A stretch of DNA of 64,000 nt. Source: Dysosmobacter sp. Marseille-Q4140 (GTDB lineage Bacteria > Bacillota > Clostridia > Oscillospirales > Oscillospiraceae). Numbering within the stretch: position 1 is the stretch's first letter; every line of letters begins with the position of its first letter. Shown piece by piece: positions 50,800 through 59,504 of the stretch. The stretch spans positions 1,240,001-1,304,000 of the forward strand of contig CP073694.1 of NCBI GenBank assembly GCA_018228705.1, read 5' to 3'. A model generated the notes under the pieces. The model ran no database searches. It saw only the letters and a program-made list of their open reading frames with translations, and was not told where the DNA came from. The position numbers were made by a program, and so were the translations under genes.

Positions 50800-52530
50800 T
50801 TAGAGCTTCCACTGACCGGACTCTTTACGGCCAGATACGAACGCTTGATACAGGCCCTCCTGGGCCATGAGCTGGCTGTGTGTGCCTCGCTGAACGATCT
50901 GTCCGCCGTCCAGCACCAGGATCTGATCCGCATTGCGGACCGTCTTCAGCCGGTGAGCGATCATCAGGATAGTCTTGTCCCGGGTCAGGGCTTCGATGGC
51001 CTTTTGCAGTCGGTCCTCATTCTCCGGGTCTACATTGGCGGTGGCTTCATCCAGAATCACGATGGGAGCATCCTTCAGGATAGCCCGAGCAATGGAGATG
51101 CGCTGCTTCTCGCCGCCGGAAAGACTGGAACCACCCTCGCCGATGACGGTGTCATAGCCTTGGGGCAGGGTGAGAATGAAGTCGTGGCAACAGGCTTTCT
51201 TCGCCGCAGCCACCACTTCCTCGTGGGTGGCATTGGGGCATCCAAACTTGATGTTGTTTTCCACCGTGTCGGCAAAGAGATAGACCTTCTGGAATACCAT
51301 GGAGATCTGATCCATCAGGCCCTCCAGGGTATAGTCCTTCACATTCTGACCGCCCACCAGGACGGCGCCGCTCTCCACATCCCAGAACCGGGCGATGAGA
51401 TTGCACAGCGTGGTTTTCCCGGAGCCGCTGGGACCCACGATGGCGGTGGTGGTTCTATCCGGGATGGAGAAGGATACATCCCGCAGGATAGGCCGCTGGT
51501 CATAAGAGAACGAAACATGGTCGAAGGTAATGCCGTGATCCCTGGGCGTGCCGGCCCGACCGGTCTCTGCCAGCTGAGGCATGGCGTCCGTCTCATCAGC
51601 ATGGGCCATGCAGCTGCTGACGATACGCAGCAGGGACATACCGCTGCCCGCCGAGGAGATCTGAGCAAAGACCAGGAAGGACATGATGACCACCATCAGG
51701 GCGTTGGCCAGGATCATGGTCCCGGAGAGATAGAACCATACCGCTGAGAGCATCATGGCCACGCTTCCCAGCTGGAGCGCGATCCCCTGCGCCATGATAT
51801 AAGGGGTAAACATCTTTTCGATGTTCAGATTGCTGCGGCAATTGTATTCCAGTGCTTCCTGCAAGGTGCGGTCACCCCGTCCGGTGAGGTTGAAGGACTT
51901 CACCACGCTCATGCCCTGCACATACTCCAGTACCGCCTCCACCAGCTTGGCCTCGGATTTCTGACGGTGCGGGGCGAGCGAGGCGGATCTTTGCTCCATG
52001 GCAGAGGTGATAAACAGATAAACCGCGGTGGCCACCACCACAATAAGACCGATCCGCCAGTCAAAAATCAGGATCATCACCGTAAAGACCAGAGCGTTGA
52101 GCAGCCCACCCAACATGGTCACCAGTACCATAGGAGCCACAGACTCCACATTGTCCAGCACGGTGGTGCAGACCCCGGTGAGCTCTCCCAGGCTGTTGTC
52201 GTTGAAGTAGCCCATAGGGACGGATTTCATCCGCTGCCCGATGACAACGCGCTTATTTGCCGCCATGAAGTACCCTGCGTGGGTCTGCTCAAGCTGGGAG
52301 AAATATCTGGTCACGGCGCTGCCCAGAATACTGACTGCCAACAGGCCCAGCGCCTGCCACGCCGTGGCAGGGCCGGTTTTTCCATCCAGCAGAGCCAGGA
52401 TGGTGTAGTAGATGGCGGCGATCTCAAACATATGGAACACCGCATTGAAAAAGCAGGCGATCACCGAACGCCGGACGTTGCGCTGTTCCTCACCGGCAAA
52501 CCGCCAGATGCTTCTGAATGTCTCAATCAT
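50800..52530 (-). CDS. ABC transporter, exporter fold (pair 3, second subunit)
   Basis: A 576-residue half-transporter with six helices (about 20-285). Walker A GPSGSGKTT, signature LSGGEKQR, Walker B IVILDEATANVDPE, switch His in MIAHRL. Its start overlaps the partner stop by four bases. The membrane segments resemble pair 2 and pair 4 second subunits. The substrate is unknown; location under box 5 suggests metal-responsive expression. Confidence 0.87.
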   Translation of the reverse strand: MIETFRSIWRFAGEEQRNVRRSVIACFFNAVFHMFEIAAIYYTILALLDGKTGPATAWQALGLLAVSILGSAVTRYFSQLEQTHAGYFMAANKRVVIGQRMKSVPMGYFNDNSLGELTGVCTTVLDNVESVAPMVLVTMLGGLLNALVFTVMILIFDWRIGLIVVVATAVYLFITSAMEQRSASLAPHRQKSEAKLVEAVLEYVQGMSVVKSFNLTGRGDRTLQEALEYNCRSNLNIEKMFTPYIMAQGIALQLGSVAMMLSAVWFYLSGTMILANALMVVIMSFLVFAQISSAGSGMSLLRIVSSCMAHADETDAMPQLAETGRAGTPRDHGITFDHVSFSYDQRPILRDVSFSIPDRTTTAIVGPSGSGKTTLCNLIARFWDVESGAVLVGGQNVKDYTLEGLMDQISMVFQKVYLFADTVENNIKFGCPNATHEEVVAAAKKACCHDFILTLPQGYDTVIGEGGSSLSGGEKQRISIARAILKDAPIVILDEATANVDPENEDRLQKAIEALTRDKTILMIAHRLKTVRNADQILVLDGGQIVQRGTHSQLMAQEGLYQAFVSGRKESGQWKL

Positions 52531-54272
52531 ACCGTTTCACCCTCCTTTACGCCCATGTGAGCCTGCCATAGATCGGCGTACAACTGGCACTGCTGCAGCA
52601 GTTCTTCATGTGTTCCCTGCGTCTCGATGCTTCCGTCCTTCACCACCACGATCTGATCCGCGCCGGTAATGGTGGACAGGCGGTGGGCAATGATGATGAC
52701 TGTCTTGCCTTCCACCAGTTTTGCCACCGCCCGCTGAACCACCGCTTCATTCTCCGGATCAATATAGGCGGTGGCCTCGTCCAGAATCACCACGGGGGCG
52801 TTTTTCAGCATAGCCCGGGCGATGGCGATACGCTGCCGCTCTCCTCCGGAGAGATGGGCGCCTCCGCCGCCCACCCGGGTGTCATAGCCATGCTCCAACT
52901 GGCGGATGAAACCGTCGCATCCGGCGGCTTTGGCGACTTGTTCCACTTCTTGATCCGTGGCATTTACCCGGCCCATGCGGATATTTTCCCGGATGGTATC
53001 GTCAAAGAGGTAATTGTCCTGAGAAACAAAGGCCACCTGGTCATAGAGTTGTTCCAGCGGGATACGGCTTTCTTCCACGCCGCCCAGGGTAATGCGGCCC
53101 TCGGTCACATCCCAGAAACCGGCGATGAGCTTGGCAATGGTGGACTTGCCCGAACCGGAGGGACCAACCAAAGCGGTGAGGCTGCCGGCCGGAATGGTGA
53201 GGGAGATGTTGTGGAGGATCTCCTTGTCCTGGGCATACCCAAAGGAGACATGATCCAAGGCGATATCCGGTCTTCCCAGCTGTGCCGGCTGTGTTCCGTG
53301 ATCCTGCTCCGGCTTCAGGAGGATCTCGTCCACCGAGCCTACGATGGTACCTACCTTGGCAAGATTATCCACAAAGCCCATGGCAGCAATGAGAGGTCCC
53401 ACAATGCTCATGGACAGGATGATGGTGGTGAGAAATACCTCTGCGGACAAGCTGCCGTCCGTGTAGAAGATCCAGCCCACAGGCAGCACCGTAATAAGCG
53501 TGGTGGGAGCGATGGCATAGGCCAGCGCCATTCCGAACTGGCATTTCTTCATCCAGTTGTAGTAGTAGGCAGCATTGGCCCGTACCCGGGAGGAGAACTT
53601 CTCATAGGAGTTCTTTCCCTGATTGAAAGCCTTGATGACCTCAATGCCGCCGATGTACTCCACAATGGTCTCGTTCATGGCCTGGGTCGTCTCCACCGCA
53701 CCCTGATAGTCCTTGCCATAGCTGCCCATGATGGCCATCATAAAAGCCATGCCCACAGGAATGGACACCAGACTCAGCAATGCCATGCGCCAGTCCAGCG
53801 TAAACAGATACACGAGAACGCATACCGGCGCCAGCAGATTGGAGGTCATCTCTGGCAGCAGGTGGGCCAGTGTCGTCTCCATACTCTCCACCTGATCTAC
53901 CACGATCTGTTTGAGCCGTCCGCTGGAGGTGTCCAGAATGTCTCCCAAGGGTAAGCGGGGCATTTTGGACAGAACCATCTTCCGGATGTCCCGCAGGATC
54001 TGGAAGGTGGCCTTGTGGGAGAGGGAGAGCGCCAGATTGTAAAGCAGAGTTTTGGCCAGATAGCCACCAAGGGCCACCATGCACCACAGAAGATAGAAGT
54101 TCCAGTCCCGCTGCCCGGTGAGAAGCGCTACCAGGATACGCCCTGCCGAGAGATACGGCAGCAGACCCAGCAGGACACCCGCCACCGCGCAGAAGATGGC
54201 GGCAATCAGGCCACCGTGATGATCCTTGCCCAGCTGCCACAACCGCAGCAGCGGGCTTTGTGTTTGCTGCAT
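52527..54272 (-). CDS. ABC transporter, exporter fold (pair 3, first subunit)
   Basis: A 581-residue half-transporter from an ATG with AAAGGAGG seven bases upstream. Walker A GPSGSGKST, LSGGERQR, VVILDEATAYIDPE and IIIAHRL are complete. The membrane domain includes MNETIVEYIGGIEVIKAFNQGK, closely like the same region of the first subunits in pairs 2 and 4 (NSIIVEYVEGIEVVKAFN; NNTIVEYINGMEVVKVFN). Box 5 lies 17 bases upstream. Confidence 0.87.
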   Translation of the reverse strand: MQQTQSPLLRLWQLGKDHHGGLIAAIFCAVAGVLLGLLPYLSAGRILVALLTGQRDWNFYLLWCMVALGGYLAKTLLYNLALSLSHKATFQILRDIRKMVLSKMPRLPLGDILDTSSGRLKQIVVDQVESMETTLAHLLPEMTSNLLAPVCVLVYLFTLDWRMALLSLVSIPVGMAFMMAIMGSYGKDYQGAVETTQAMNETIVEYIGGIEVIKAFNQGKNSYEKFSSRVRANAAYYYNWMKKCQFGMALAYAIAPTTLITVLPVGWIFYTDGSLSAEVFLTTIILSMSIVGPLIAAMGFVDNLAKVGTIVGSVDEILLKPEQDHGTQPAQLGRPDIALDHVSFGYAQDKEILHNISLTIPAGSLTALVGPSGSGKSTIAKLIAGFWDVTEGRITLGGVEESRIPLEQLYDQVAFVSQDNYLFDDTIRENIRMGRVNATDQEVEQVAKAAGCDGFIRQLEHGYDTRVGGGGAHLSGGERQRIAIARAMLKNAPVVILDEATAYIDPENEAVVQRAVAKLVEGKTVIIIAHRLSTITGADQIVVVKDGSIETQGTHEELLQQCQLYADLWQAHMGVKEGETV

Positions 54273-54288
54273 AAATAAGCCTCCTTTG

Positions 54289-54304
54289 GTTAGTTATTGC
54301 TAAC
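54289..54304. promoter_or_regulatory. GTTAGC-type operator, box 5
   Basis: GTTAGT-TATT-GCTAAC, immediately before ABC pair 3 and after the terminator of the TetR gene. Confidence 0.8.
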
Positions 54305-54317
54305 CTTTGGTTCTATG

Positions 54318-54344
54318 AAAAGGCCGCCGGAAAAGCGGCCTTTT
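54318..54344 (-). terminator. Terminator after the TetR gene
   Basis: AAAAGGCCGC and GCGGCCTTTT arms; in the minus direction the stem itself ends in TTTT. Confidence 0.7.
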
Positions 54345-54347
54345 GCA

Positions 54348-54977
54348 CTACCGGAAGTTTTCAGGATGAAAAATCGTTTCAAATCCTGCCATGTGATAGC
54401 GGTTGAGCTGGCGGACATAGTGGAGCGCCCGGGCCTTATCCATGCGGTGCCGCACCGGCTCAAACATTCCGTTGAAGTAGGCGGTGGTAACGATATGGAT
54501 CAAGTCCTCGGTGACCTGACCGGAGCGGACGCTCTCACAGCCGATGACCTCCATGTATTTGTAGGTGTAACTGACTTCGATCTCCACCAACTCGTCAATA
54601 TAGTGGGCATATTCCGTCCCGGCGGCCCGGCGGAGCAGCAGTTCAAACTCCGGCAGGTGCTCATAGATGTAGTCAAACAGTCCCTCCTGGGCATGGGCGG
54701 TGTAACGCCCCATCTCCTTCTGCTGGGTTGGGCCGTCAAACTGGTGAAAAGACTCCTGAATCTCCAAAAAACGGCGCTTCAGCTCTCCCGCGGCAGGCTC
54801 CACCAGGGCCCGGAACAATCCCGCCTTGTCAGTAAAGCGGGTATAGATGGAGCCGGTGCTGGTTCCCGCCGCCTTGGCGATATCCCGCAGGGATGCCAGA
54901 GCAAAACCTTTTTCCAAAAATTCCTGACGGGCGCAGCGAAGCACATTTTCATAGACCCCTTCAATCTGCTTTGCCAT
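54348..54977 (-). CDS. TetR/AcrR family regulator
   Basis: A 209-residue protein with the TetR DNA-binding domain at 7-55 (VLRCARQEFLEKGFALASLRDIAKAAGTSTGSIYTRFTDKAGLF) and an all-helical ligand domain. It is upstream of ABC pair 3 and divergent from a second TetR gene. A likely local, ligand-specific control layer above metal repression. Confidence 0.88.
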   Translation of the reverse strand: MAKQIEGVYENVLRCARQEFLEKGFALASLRDIAKAAGTSTGSIYTRFTDKAGLFRALVEPAAGELKRRFLEIQESFHQFDGPTQQKEMGRYTAHAQEGLFDYIYEHLPEFELLLRRAAGTEYAHYIDELVEIEVSYTYKYMEVIGCESVRSGQVTEDLIHIVTTAYFNGMFEPVRHRMDKARALHYVRQLNRYHMAGFETIFHPENFR

Positions 54978-55094
54978 GGTATCGCCTCACAATTCAAAAC
55001 GGTGTTTCGTAACGGTGTTTTGAATATACACCAGCACAACGCGTTTGTCAAGCGATGATTTTCTATTGACAAAGGTGGAACGAACTGCTATATT

Positions 55095-55124
55095 GATAAT
55101 CAAATTATCGGTAATCAAATTATC
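55095..55124 (+). promoter_or_regulatory. Tandem TetR-type operators
   Basis: GATAATCAAATTATC (55095-55109, a palindrome around CAA) is followed directly by GGTAATCAAATTATC (55110-55124). The pair lies 20-50 bases before the TetR start at 55144, in the divergent intergenic region, fitting autoregulation. Confidence 0.6.
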
Positions 55125-55143
55125 ATGCGTTGGGAGGGATGTT

Positions 55144-55764
55144 ATGGCAAAACCGGATACTTCCATTGACCCTCGGATCATGGACAGCGCCAAAGAGGAG
55201 TTCCGGACGCTGGGCTTTGAGAAGGCTTCCCTGAAATCCATCTGCCAGCGGGCTGGGGTGACAACCGGGGCTCTTTATAAGCGTTACGCCGGAAAAGAGG
55301 AACTGTTTCGCGCTGTGGTGGCGGATACGGTGGCGGATTTGGATGCTGTTTATGAGGAGCGGACGGCGGTGCCGGCATCCGCCCTCTCCGACGAAGACCT
55401 GATCCGGGCGTGGTATATGGATGAGGAATACATGCTGTGGTGGTTCCGCTTTCTCAATGAGCGGCGGGATGGCTTTGTGCTGCTGCTCACCGGAGCGGAG
55501 GGCACCGCTTACGCCAACTTCCAGCACGACTGGGTGGAGAAAATGACGGAAGGCACCTGGACCTACTACGCCGAGGCCAGACGCCGAGGGTTATGTACGG
55601 TGGACATGACGCAAGAGGAACTCCATGTGGTCCTGTCCGCCTTCTGGACCACCATTTACGAGCCCTTTATCCACGCCTTCGCCTGGCCGGAGATCCAGCG
55701 CCACTGCACTTTGGTCTGCCGTCTCTTTGACTGGTACGCTGCCCTGGGATTCCCCAAGGGATGA
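55144..55764 (+). CDS. TetR/AcrR family regulator
   Basis: 206 residues from the ATG at 55144 with GGGAGG six bases upstream. DNA-binding domain at 8-52 (IMDSAKEEFRTLGFEKASLKSICQRAGVTTGALYKRYAGKEELF); the remaining part is Trp/Tyr-rich, as in ligand-binding pockets. It is followed by a terminator and then ABC pair 4. It is a distant relative of the divergent TetR. Confidence 0.88.
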   Translation: MAKPDTSIDPRIMDSAKEEFRTLGFEKASLKSICQRAGVTTGALYKRYAGKEELFRAVVADTVADLDAVYEERTAVPASALSDEDLIRAWYMDEEYMLWWFRFLNERRDGFVLLLTGAEGTAYANFQHDWVEKMTEGTWTYYAEARRRGLCTVDMTQEELHVVLSAFWTTIYEPFIHAFAWPEIQRHCTLVCRLFDWYAALGFPKG

Positions 55765-55769
55765 AAAAC

Positions 55770-55789
55770 GCCTCTGCGGAGGCTTTTTT
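55770..55789 (+). terminator. Short terminator after TetR
   Basis: GCCTC-tgcg-GAGGC followed by TTTTTT. Confidence 0.75.
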
Positions 55790-55800
55790 CTCGCTAATAA

Positions 55801-55816
55801 GTTAGCAATAACTAAC
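55801..55816. promoter_or_regulatory. GTTAGC-type operator, box 6
   Basis: GTTAGC-AATA-ACTAAC, directly preceded by TAATAA (a possible -10) and 18 bases before the start of ABC pair 4. Confidence 0.8.
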
Positions 55817-55833
55817 TAAAAAGGAGTGATACT

Positions 55834-57585
55834 GTGTTTCAAAAAGTCCTGCGCTACACTGGACGCCACCGGAAGACGACTTATGCCTCCATTCTGGTAC
55901 TGGTGGCCGGCGTGGCCATGAGCGTGCTGCCCTATTTCTTCCTCTACCGCCTGCTGCGGCCCCTGCTGACTGGGGGCAGTCTCACGTTGGAGGAAACCCT
56001 GTTCAACGCCGGGGCCATGGCTCTGTGCATGGTCCTCTACAGCCTTCTTTATGTGGAGGGGCTGGCTCTGTCTCATCGCTCCGCCTATCATACTTTGGAA
56101 AACCTCCGGCTCCATCTCCAGAGCAAGCTGGAAAAGCAGCCCCTGGGCGCGATCCAGGAGAAGGGCGTTGGAGTCTGGAAGAAGATGTTCATTGACGACA
56201 TTGAGAGCATGGAACTTCTGCTGGCCCACGCCCTGCCGGAAGGGCTGTCCAATCTGGCGGTGCCGGTGGTGGTATTTGCGGCCATGTTCCTCACGGACTG
56301 GAAGCTGGGTCTGCTTTCCCTCTGCTCCCTTCCGCTGGGCGTGCTGGCCATGGGCATGATGTACCGCTCCGGCATGAGCAAGATGGGAGACTACTACGCC
56401 GCCGGGCAGAAAATGAACAACACCATCGTGGAGTACATCAACGGCATGGAAGTCGTGAAAGTCTTCAACCGGGACGGAGAGTCCTATCACCGCTTTGAGA
56501 CCGATGTAAAAAACTACCGTGATTTTACGCTGGATTGGTTCCGGGCCTGCTGGCTGTGGATGGCCCTCTACACCAGCATTTTGCCCTGCGTGGCGCTGGT
56601 GCTGCTGCCAGCCGGCGGCTATCTGGTACTCACCGGCGCCTCCACCCTGCCGGATTACGCGCTGGTATTGTGCATGTCTTTTTCCGTGGGACCGCCTCTG
56701 ATCCGAGCCATGAACTTTATGTCGGTGCTGCCCCAGCTGAGCTACAAGATCGATCAAATGGAATCTCTGTTCAATATTCCGCCCCTGAAAGAAGGAAAAA
56801 CGGATTTCAACGGAAACGATTTGCAGATCCGCTTTGAGAATGTGCGGTTTTCTTATGAAAAGGACGAAGTCCTCCACGGCATCTCCTTCTCTGTCCCACA
56901 GGGGAGCCTTACCGCTTTGGTGGGAGAATCCGGCAGCGGGAAGTCGACCCTTACCAAGCTGCTGGTCCACTTTTACGATGTGACGGACGGACGCATCACG
57001 CTGGGGGGGCAAGACCTGCGAGAGATGTCCCTCGCCTCTCTGAATGAGCAGATCTCCTTCGTCGCGCAGGAGCAGTTCCTGTTCAACACCAGCCTGTTGG
57101 AGAACATCCGGCTGGGAAGACCCGGCGCCACCGACGAGGAGGTGCTGGCGGCGGCGGAACGGGCTCAATGCGGAGAGTTTCTGAAACGGCTGGAAAAAGG
57201 AATCTATACCATGGCCGGCGATGGCGGCAAAGGGCTTTCCGGCGGGGAGCGGCAGCGGATCGCCCTGGCCCGGGCGATTTTGAAGGACGCTCCCATCGTG
57301 GTGCTGGATGAGGCCACCGCTTTTTTGGACCCGGAGAATGAGGAGAAAATGAACGCCGCCATTGCCGAGGTGATCCGGGGCAAGACGGTCATCGTCATCG
57401 CCCACCGGCTTCAGTCCATTGCAGGTGCCGATCAGATCGTGGTGCTGGACCAGGGCAATGTGGCAGGGATCGGCCGCCACGATACATTGCGAAAGACTTG
57501 CCCCGCCTATGAAAAACTGTGGCGGGCTGCCGAGGGAGCCGCTGCCTGGCGTGTCTCTGCGGAGAAAGGAGGCGACGAGGCATGA
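55834..57585 (+). CDS. ABC transporter, exporter fold (pair 4, first subunit)
   Basis: A 583-residue half-transporter from a GTG with AAGGAG upstream. Six helices, Walker A GESGSGKST, signature LSGGERQR, Walker B IVVLDEATAFLDPE, IVIAHRL. The sequence and DEATAF variant place it with the first subunits of pairs 2 and 3. It overlaps its partner by four bases. Box 6 sits at the promoter. Confidence 0.87.
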   Translation: MFQKVLRYTGRHRKTTYASILVLVAGVAMSVLPYFFLYRLLRPLLTGGSLTLEETLFNAGAMALCMVLYSLLYVEGLALSHRSAYHTLENLRLHLQSKLEKQPLGAIQEKGVGVWKKMFIDDIESMELLLAHALPEGLSNLAVPVVVFAAMFLTDWKLGLLSLCSLPLGVLAMGMMYRSGMSKMGDYYAAGQKMNNTIVEYINGMEVVKVFNRDGESYHRFETDVKNYRDFTLDWFRACWLWMALYTSILPCVALVLLPAGGYLVLTGASTLPDYALVLCMSFSVGPPLIRAMNFMSVLPQLSYKIDQMESLFNIPPLKEGKTDFNGNDLQIRFENVRFSYEKDEVLHGISFSVPQGSLTALVGESGSGKSTLTKLLVHFYDVTDGRITLGGQDLREMSLASLNEQISFVAQEQFLFNTSLLENIRLGRPGATDEEVLAAAERAQCGEFLKRLEKGIYTMAGDGGKGLSGGERQRIALARAILKDAPIVVLDEATAFLDPENEEKMNAAIAEVIRGKTVIVIAHRLQSIAGADQIVVLDQGNVAGIGRHDTLRKTCPAYEKLWRAAEGAAAWRVSAEKGGDEA

Positions 57586-59321
57586 TCGCGCTGATGAAAC
57601 GAATCCTGTCCGTATCCGGCCCCTATCAGGGGCGGATCAAGCTGGCCTTTGTCTTTGCGTTCCTGAAGGCCATGCTGTCCAAGGCTCCCATCGGCTTGTC
57701 TTTCCTGGCCCTGGGTGCCTTTCTCCAGGGAACCATAACGGCACGGCTGTGCTTGTGGCTGGCGGTGGGCACGGTGGGCTGCGTGCTGCTGGAGTGCCTG
57801 TGCCAGAATATCGCTGACCGGCTCCAGGCCGCGGCGGGCTATATGGTATTCGCCGATCTGCGCATGGAGCTGGGGCGGCATCTGCGCCGCCTGCCCATGG
57901 GCTATTTCACAGAGGGCAACATCGGCAAAATCAGTTCCGTTCTGTCCACCGACATGGTGTTTATTGAGGAGAACTGTATGCACGACATTGCCAACATGAT
58001 GAGCTATACCTTTGCCCAGGCCATTCTGGTGCTGTGGCTGGCCTTCCTGAATTCCTGGCTGGGACTGGCCGCCTTGGTGGTGGTAGGGATCATCTGGCAG
58101 CTGGGCCGCGCTTCCCTGGGGAGCACCCTGGCTCACTCTGATGTCCGACAGGAGCAGAGCGAGGCTCTCACACGGGCGGTACTGGACTATGTGGAGGGCA
58201 TCGGCATCGCCAAGACCTTCAACCTGCTGGGAGAGCGTTCCGCGCAGCTCACCGAGAATTTCGCCCGGAGCCGCAAGGTCAGCATTGCGTTCGAGAAAAG
58301 CCAGGCCCCCTGGATGCGGGCCCTTTATCTGGTGTGCGGTCTGGGCTCGGTGCTGATAATTCCCCTGTCTCTCTGGCTCTATGGCCGGGGGCAACTCTCC
58401 ATCACCTTCCTGCTGGGTGTCCTGCTCTTCGTCTTTGACCTCTTCGGCCCCATTAAGGCACTCTACAGCCAAGCCACCCGCCTGACGGTGATGAACGCCT
58501 GCATGGACCGGATCGAGGCGGTACTGGCCCAACCAGAACTACCTGACCGGGGCCGGGAGACCTTACCCAAAGCCGGCGGTGCCCCGGAGGTAGAGTTCCG
58601 AAATGTCACCTTTGCCTACGGGGAGAAAGAGGTACTGCATGATGTCTCCTTCACGCTGGAGAGAAACCGGATGCTGGCCCTGGTGGGCCCCTCCGGCGGC
58701 GGCAAGAGTACGGTAGCCAACCTGCTCTCCCGGTTCTGGGATGTGAAACGGGGGCAGGTTCTGGTACGGGGCAGGGACATCCGCGATATTCCTCTTTCTG
58801 ATCTGATGGATCAGATCTCTATGGTGTTCCAGCGGGTCTACTTATTCCAGGATACCGTCTATAACAACATCGCCATGGGACGGACAGACGCCACACGGGA
58901 GGAGGTCTATGAGGCGGCCAGAAAAGCCCGATGCTATGACTTCATCATGGAGCTGCCCGACGGCTTTGACACGGTCATCGGCGAAGGTGGAGCCAGCCTA
59001 TCCGGCGGAGAGCGACAGCGAATCTCCATTGCTCGCTGCATTCTGAAGGATGCTCCCATCGTCATTCTGGATGAGGCCACTGCCAGCGTGGACGCCGACA
59101 ACGAGAGCTACATCCAGGAGGCCATCACCCAGCTGTGCCGGGGTAAGACCCTGCTGGTCATTGCCCACCGGCTCAATACCATTCGCCACGCCGATGAGAT
59201 CCTGGTCATCGACCAGGGGCGCATCGTCCAGGCCGGCGACCATGACAAACTTATGGCGGAGGAGGGCATTTACCGCCGCTTCATCACCGCCCGCTCCAAT
59301 CCCACCAGTTGGTGCCGGTAA
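57582..59321 (+). CDS. ABC transporter, exporter fold (pair 4, second subunit)
   Basis: 579 residues from the ATG at 57582, within an ATGA overlap. Walker A GPSGGGKST, signature LSGGERQR, Walker B IVILDEATASVDADN, LVIAHRL. The membrane domain includes MGYFTEGNIGKISSVLSTD and LDYVEGIGIAKTFNLLGE. Both ATP sites of the pair look intact. A hairpin follows at 59342. Confidence 0.87.
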   Translation: MIALMKRILSVSGPYQGRIKLAFVFAFLKAMLSKAPIGLSFLALGAFLQGTITARLCLWLAVGTVGCVLLECLCQNIADRLQAAAGYMVFADLRMELGRHLRRLPMGYFTEGNIGKISSVLSTDMVFIEENCMHDIANMMSYTFAQAILVLWLAFLNSWLGLAALVVVGIIWQLGRASLGSTLAHSDVRQEQSEALTRAVLDYVEGIGIAKTFNLLGERSAQLTENFARSRKVSIAFEKSQAPWMRALYLVCGLGSVLIIPLSLWLYGRGQLSITFLLGVLLFVFDLFGPIKALYSQATRLTVMNACMDRIEAVLAQPELPDRGRETLPKAGGAPEVEFRNVTFAYGEKEVLHDVSFTLERNRMLALVGPSGGGKSTVANLLSRFWDVKRGQVLVRGRDIRDIPLSDLMDQISMVFQRVYLFQDTVYNNIAMGRTDATREEVYEAARKARCYDFIMELPDGFDTVIGEGGASLSGGERQRISIARCILKDAPIVILDEATASVDADNESYIQEAITQLCRGKTLLVIAHRLNTIRHADEILVIDQGRIVQAGDHDKLMAEEGIYRRFITARSNPTSWCR

Positions 59322-59341
59322 AGGCAGAGGCGCAAAAGAAA

Positions 59342-59373
59342 AGAATGACCGGGATGCGTGTCCCGGTCATTCT
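59342..59373 (+). terminator. Terminator after ABC pair 4
   Basis: AGAATGACCGGGA and its complement with a small loop; the following TCGTTCC is only weakly T-rich. Confidence 0.6.
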
Positions 59374-59434
59374 TCGTTCCAGCTTCTTCCCTTGATTGAT
59401 CCCGGAGAACATGCAAAACCAATATGGCGGCATC

Positions 59435-59463
59435 TTGCAATTTCATGCAACAAAGAGTATGAT
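59435..59463 (+). promoter_or_regulatory. Promoter of the methyltransferase-HMA unit
   Basis: TTGCAA at 59435-59440 and TATGAT at 59458-59463, spacer 17; box 7 begins four bases later. Confidence 0.75.
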
Positions 59464-59466
59464 GTA

Positions 59467-59482
59467 GTTAGCAAATGCTAAC
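59467..59482. promoter_or_regulatory. GTTAGC-type operator, box 7 (perfect arms)
   Basis: GTTAGC-AAAT-GCTAAC, covering the predicted transcription start. Confidence 0.88.
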
Positions 59483-59504
59483 CATTGTTGAGGTGACCAT
59501 ATTG

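Noticed and set aside
55816..57480. 554-residue minus-strand open frame
   Set aside because: Antisense shadow of ABC pair 4; rich in His/Gln/Gly as usual for reversed ABC genes.
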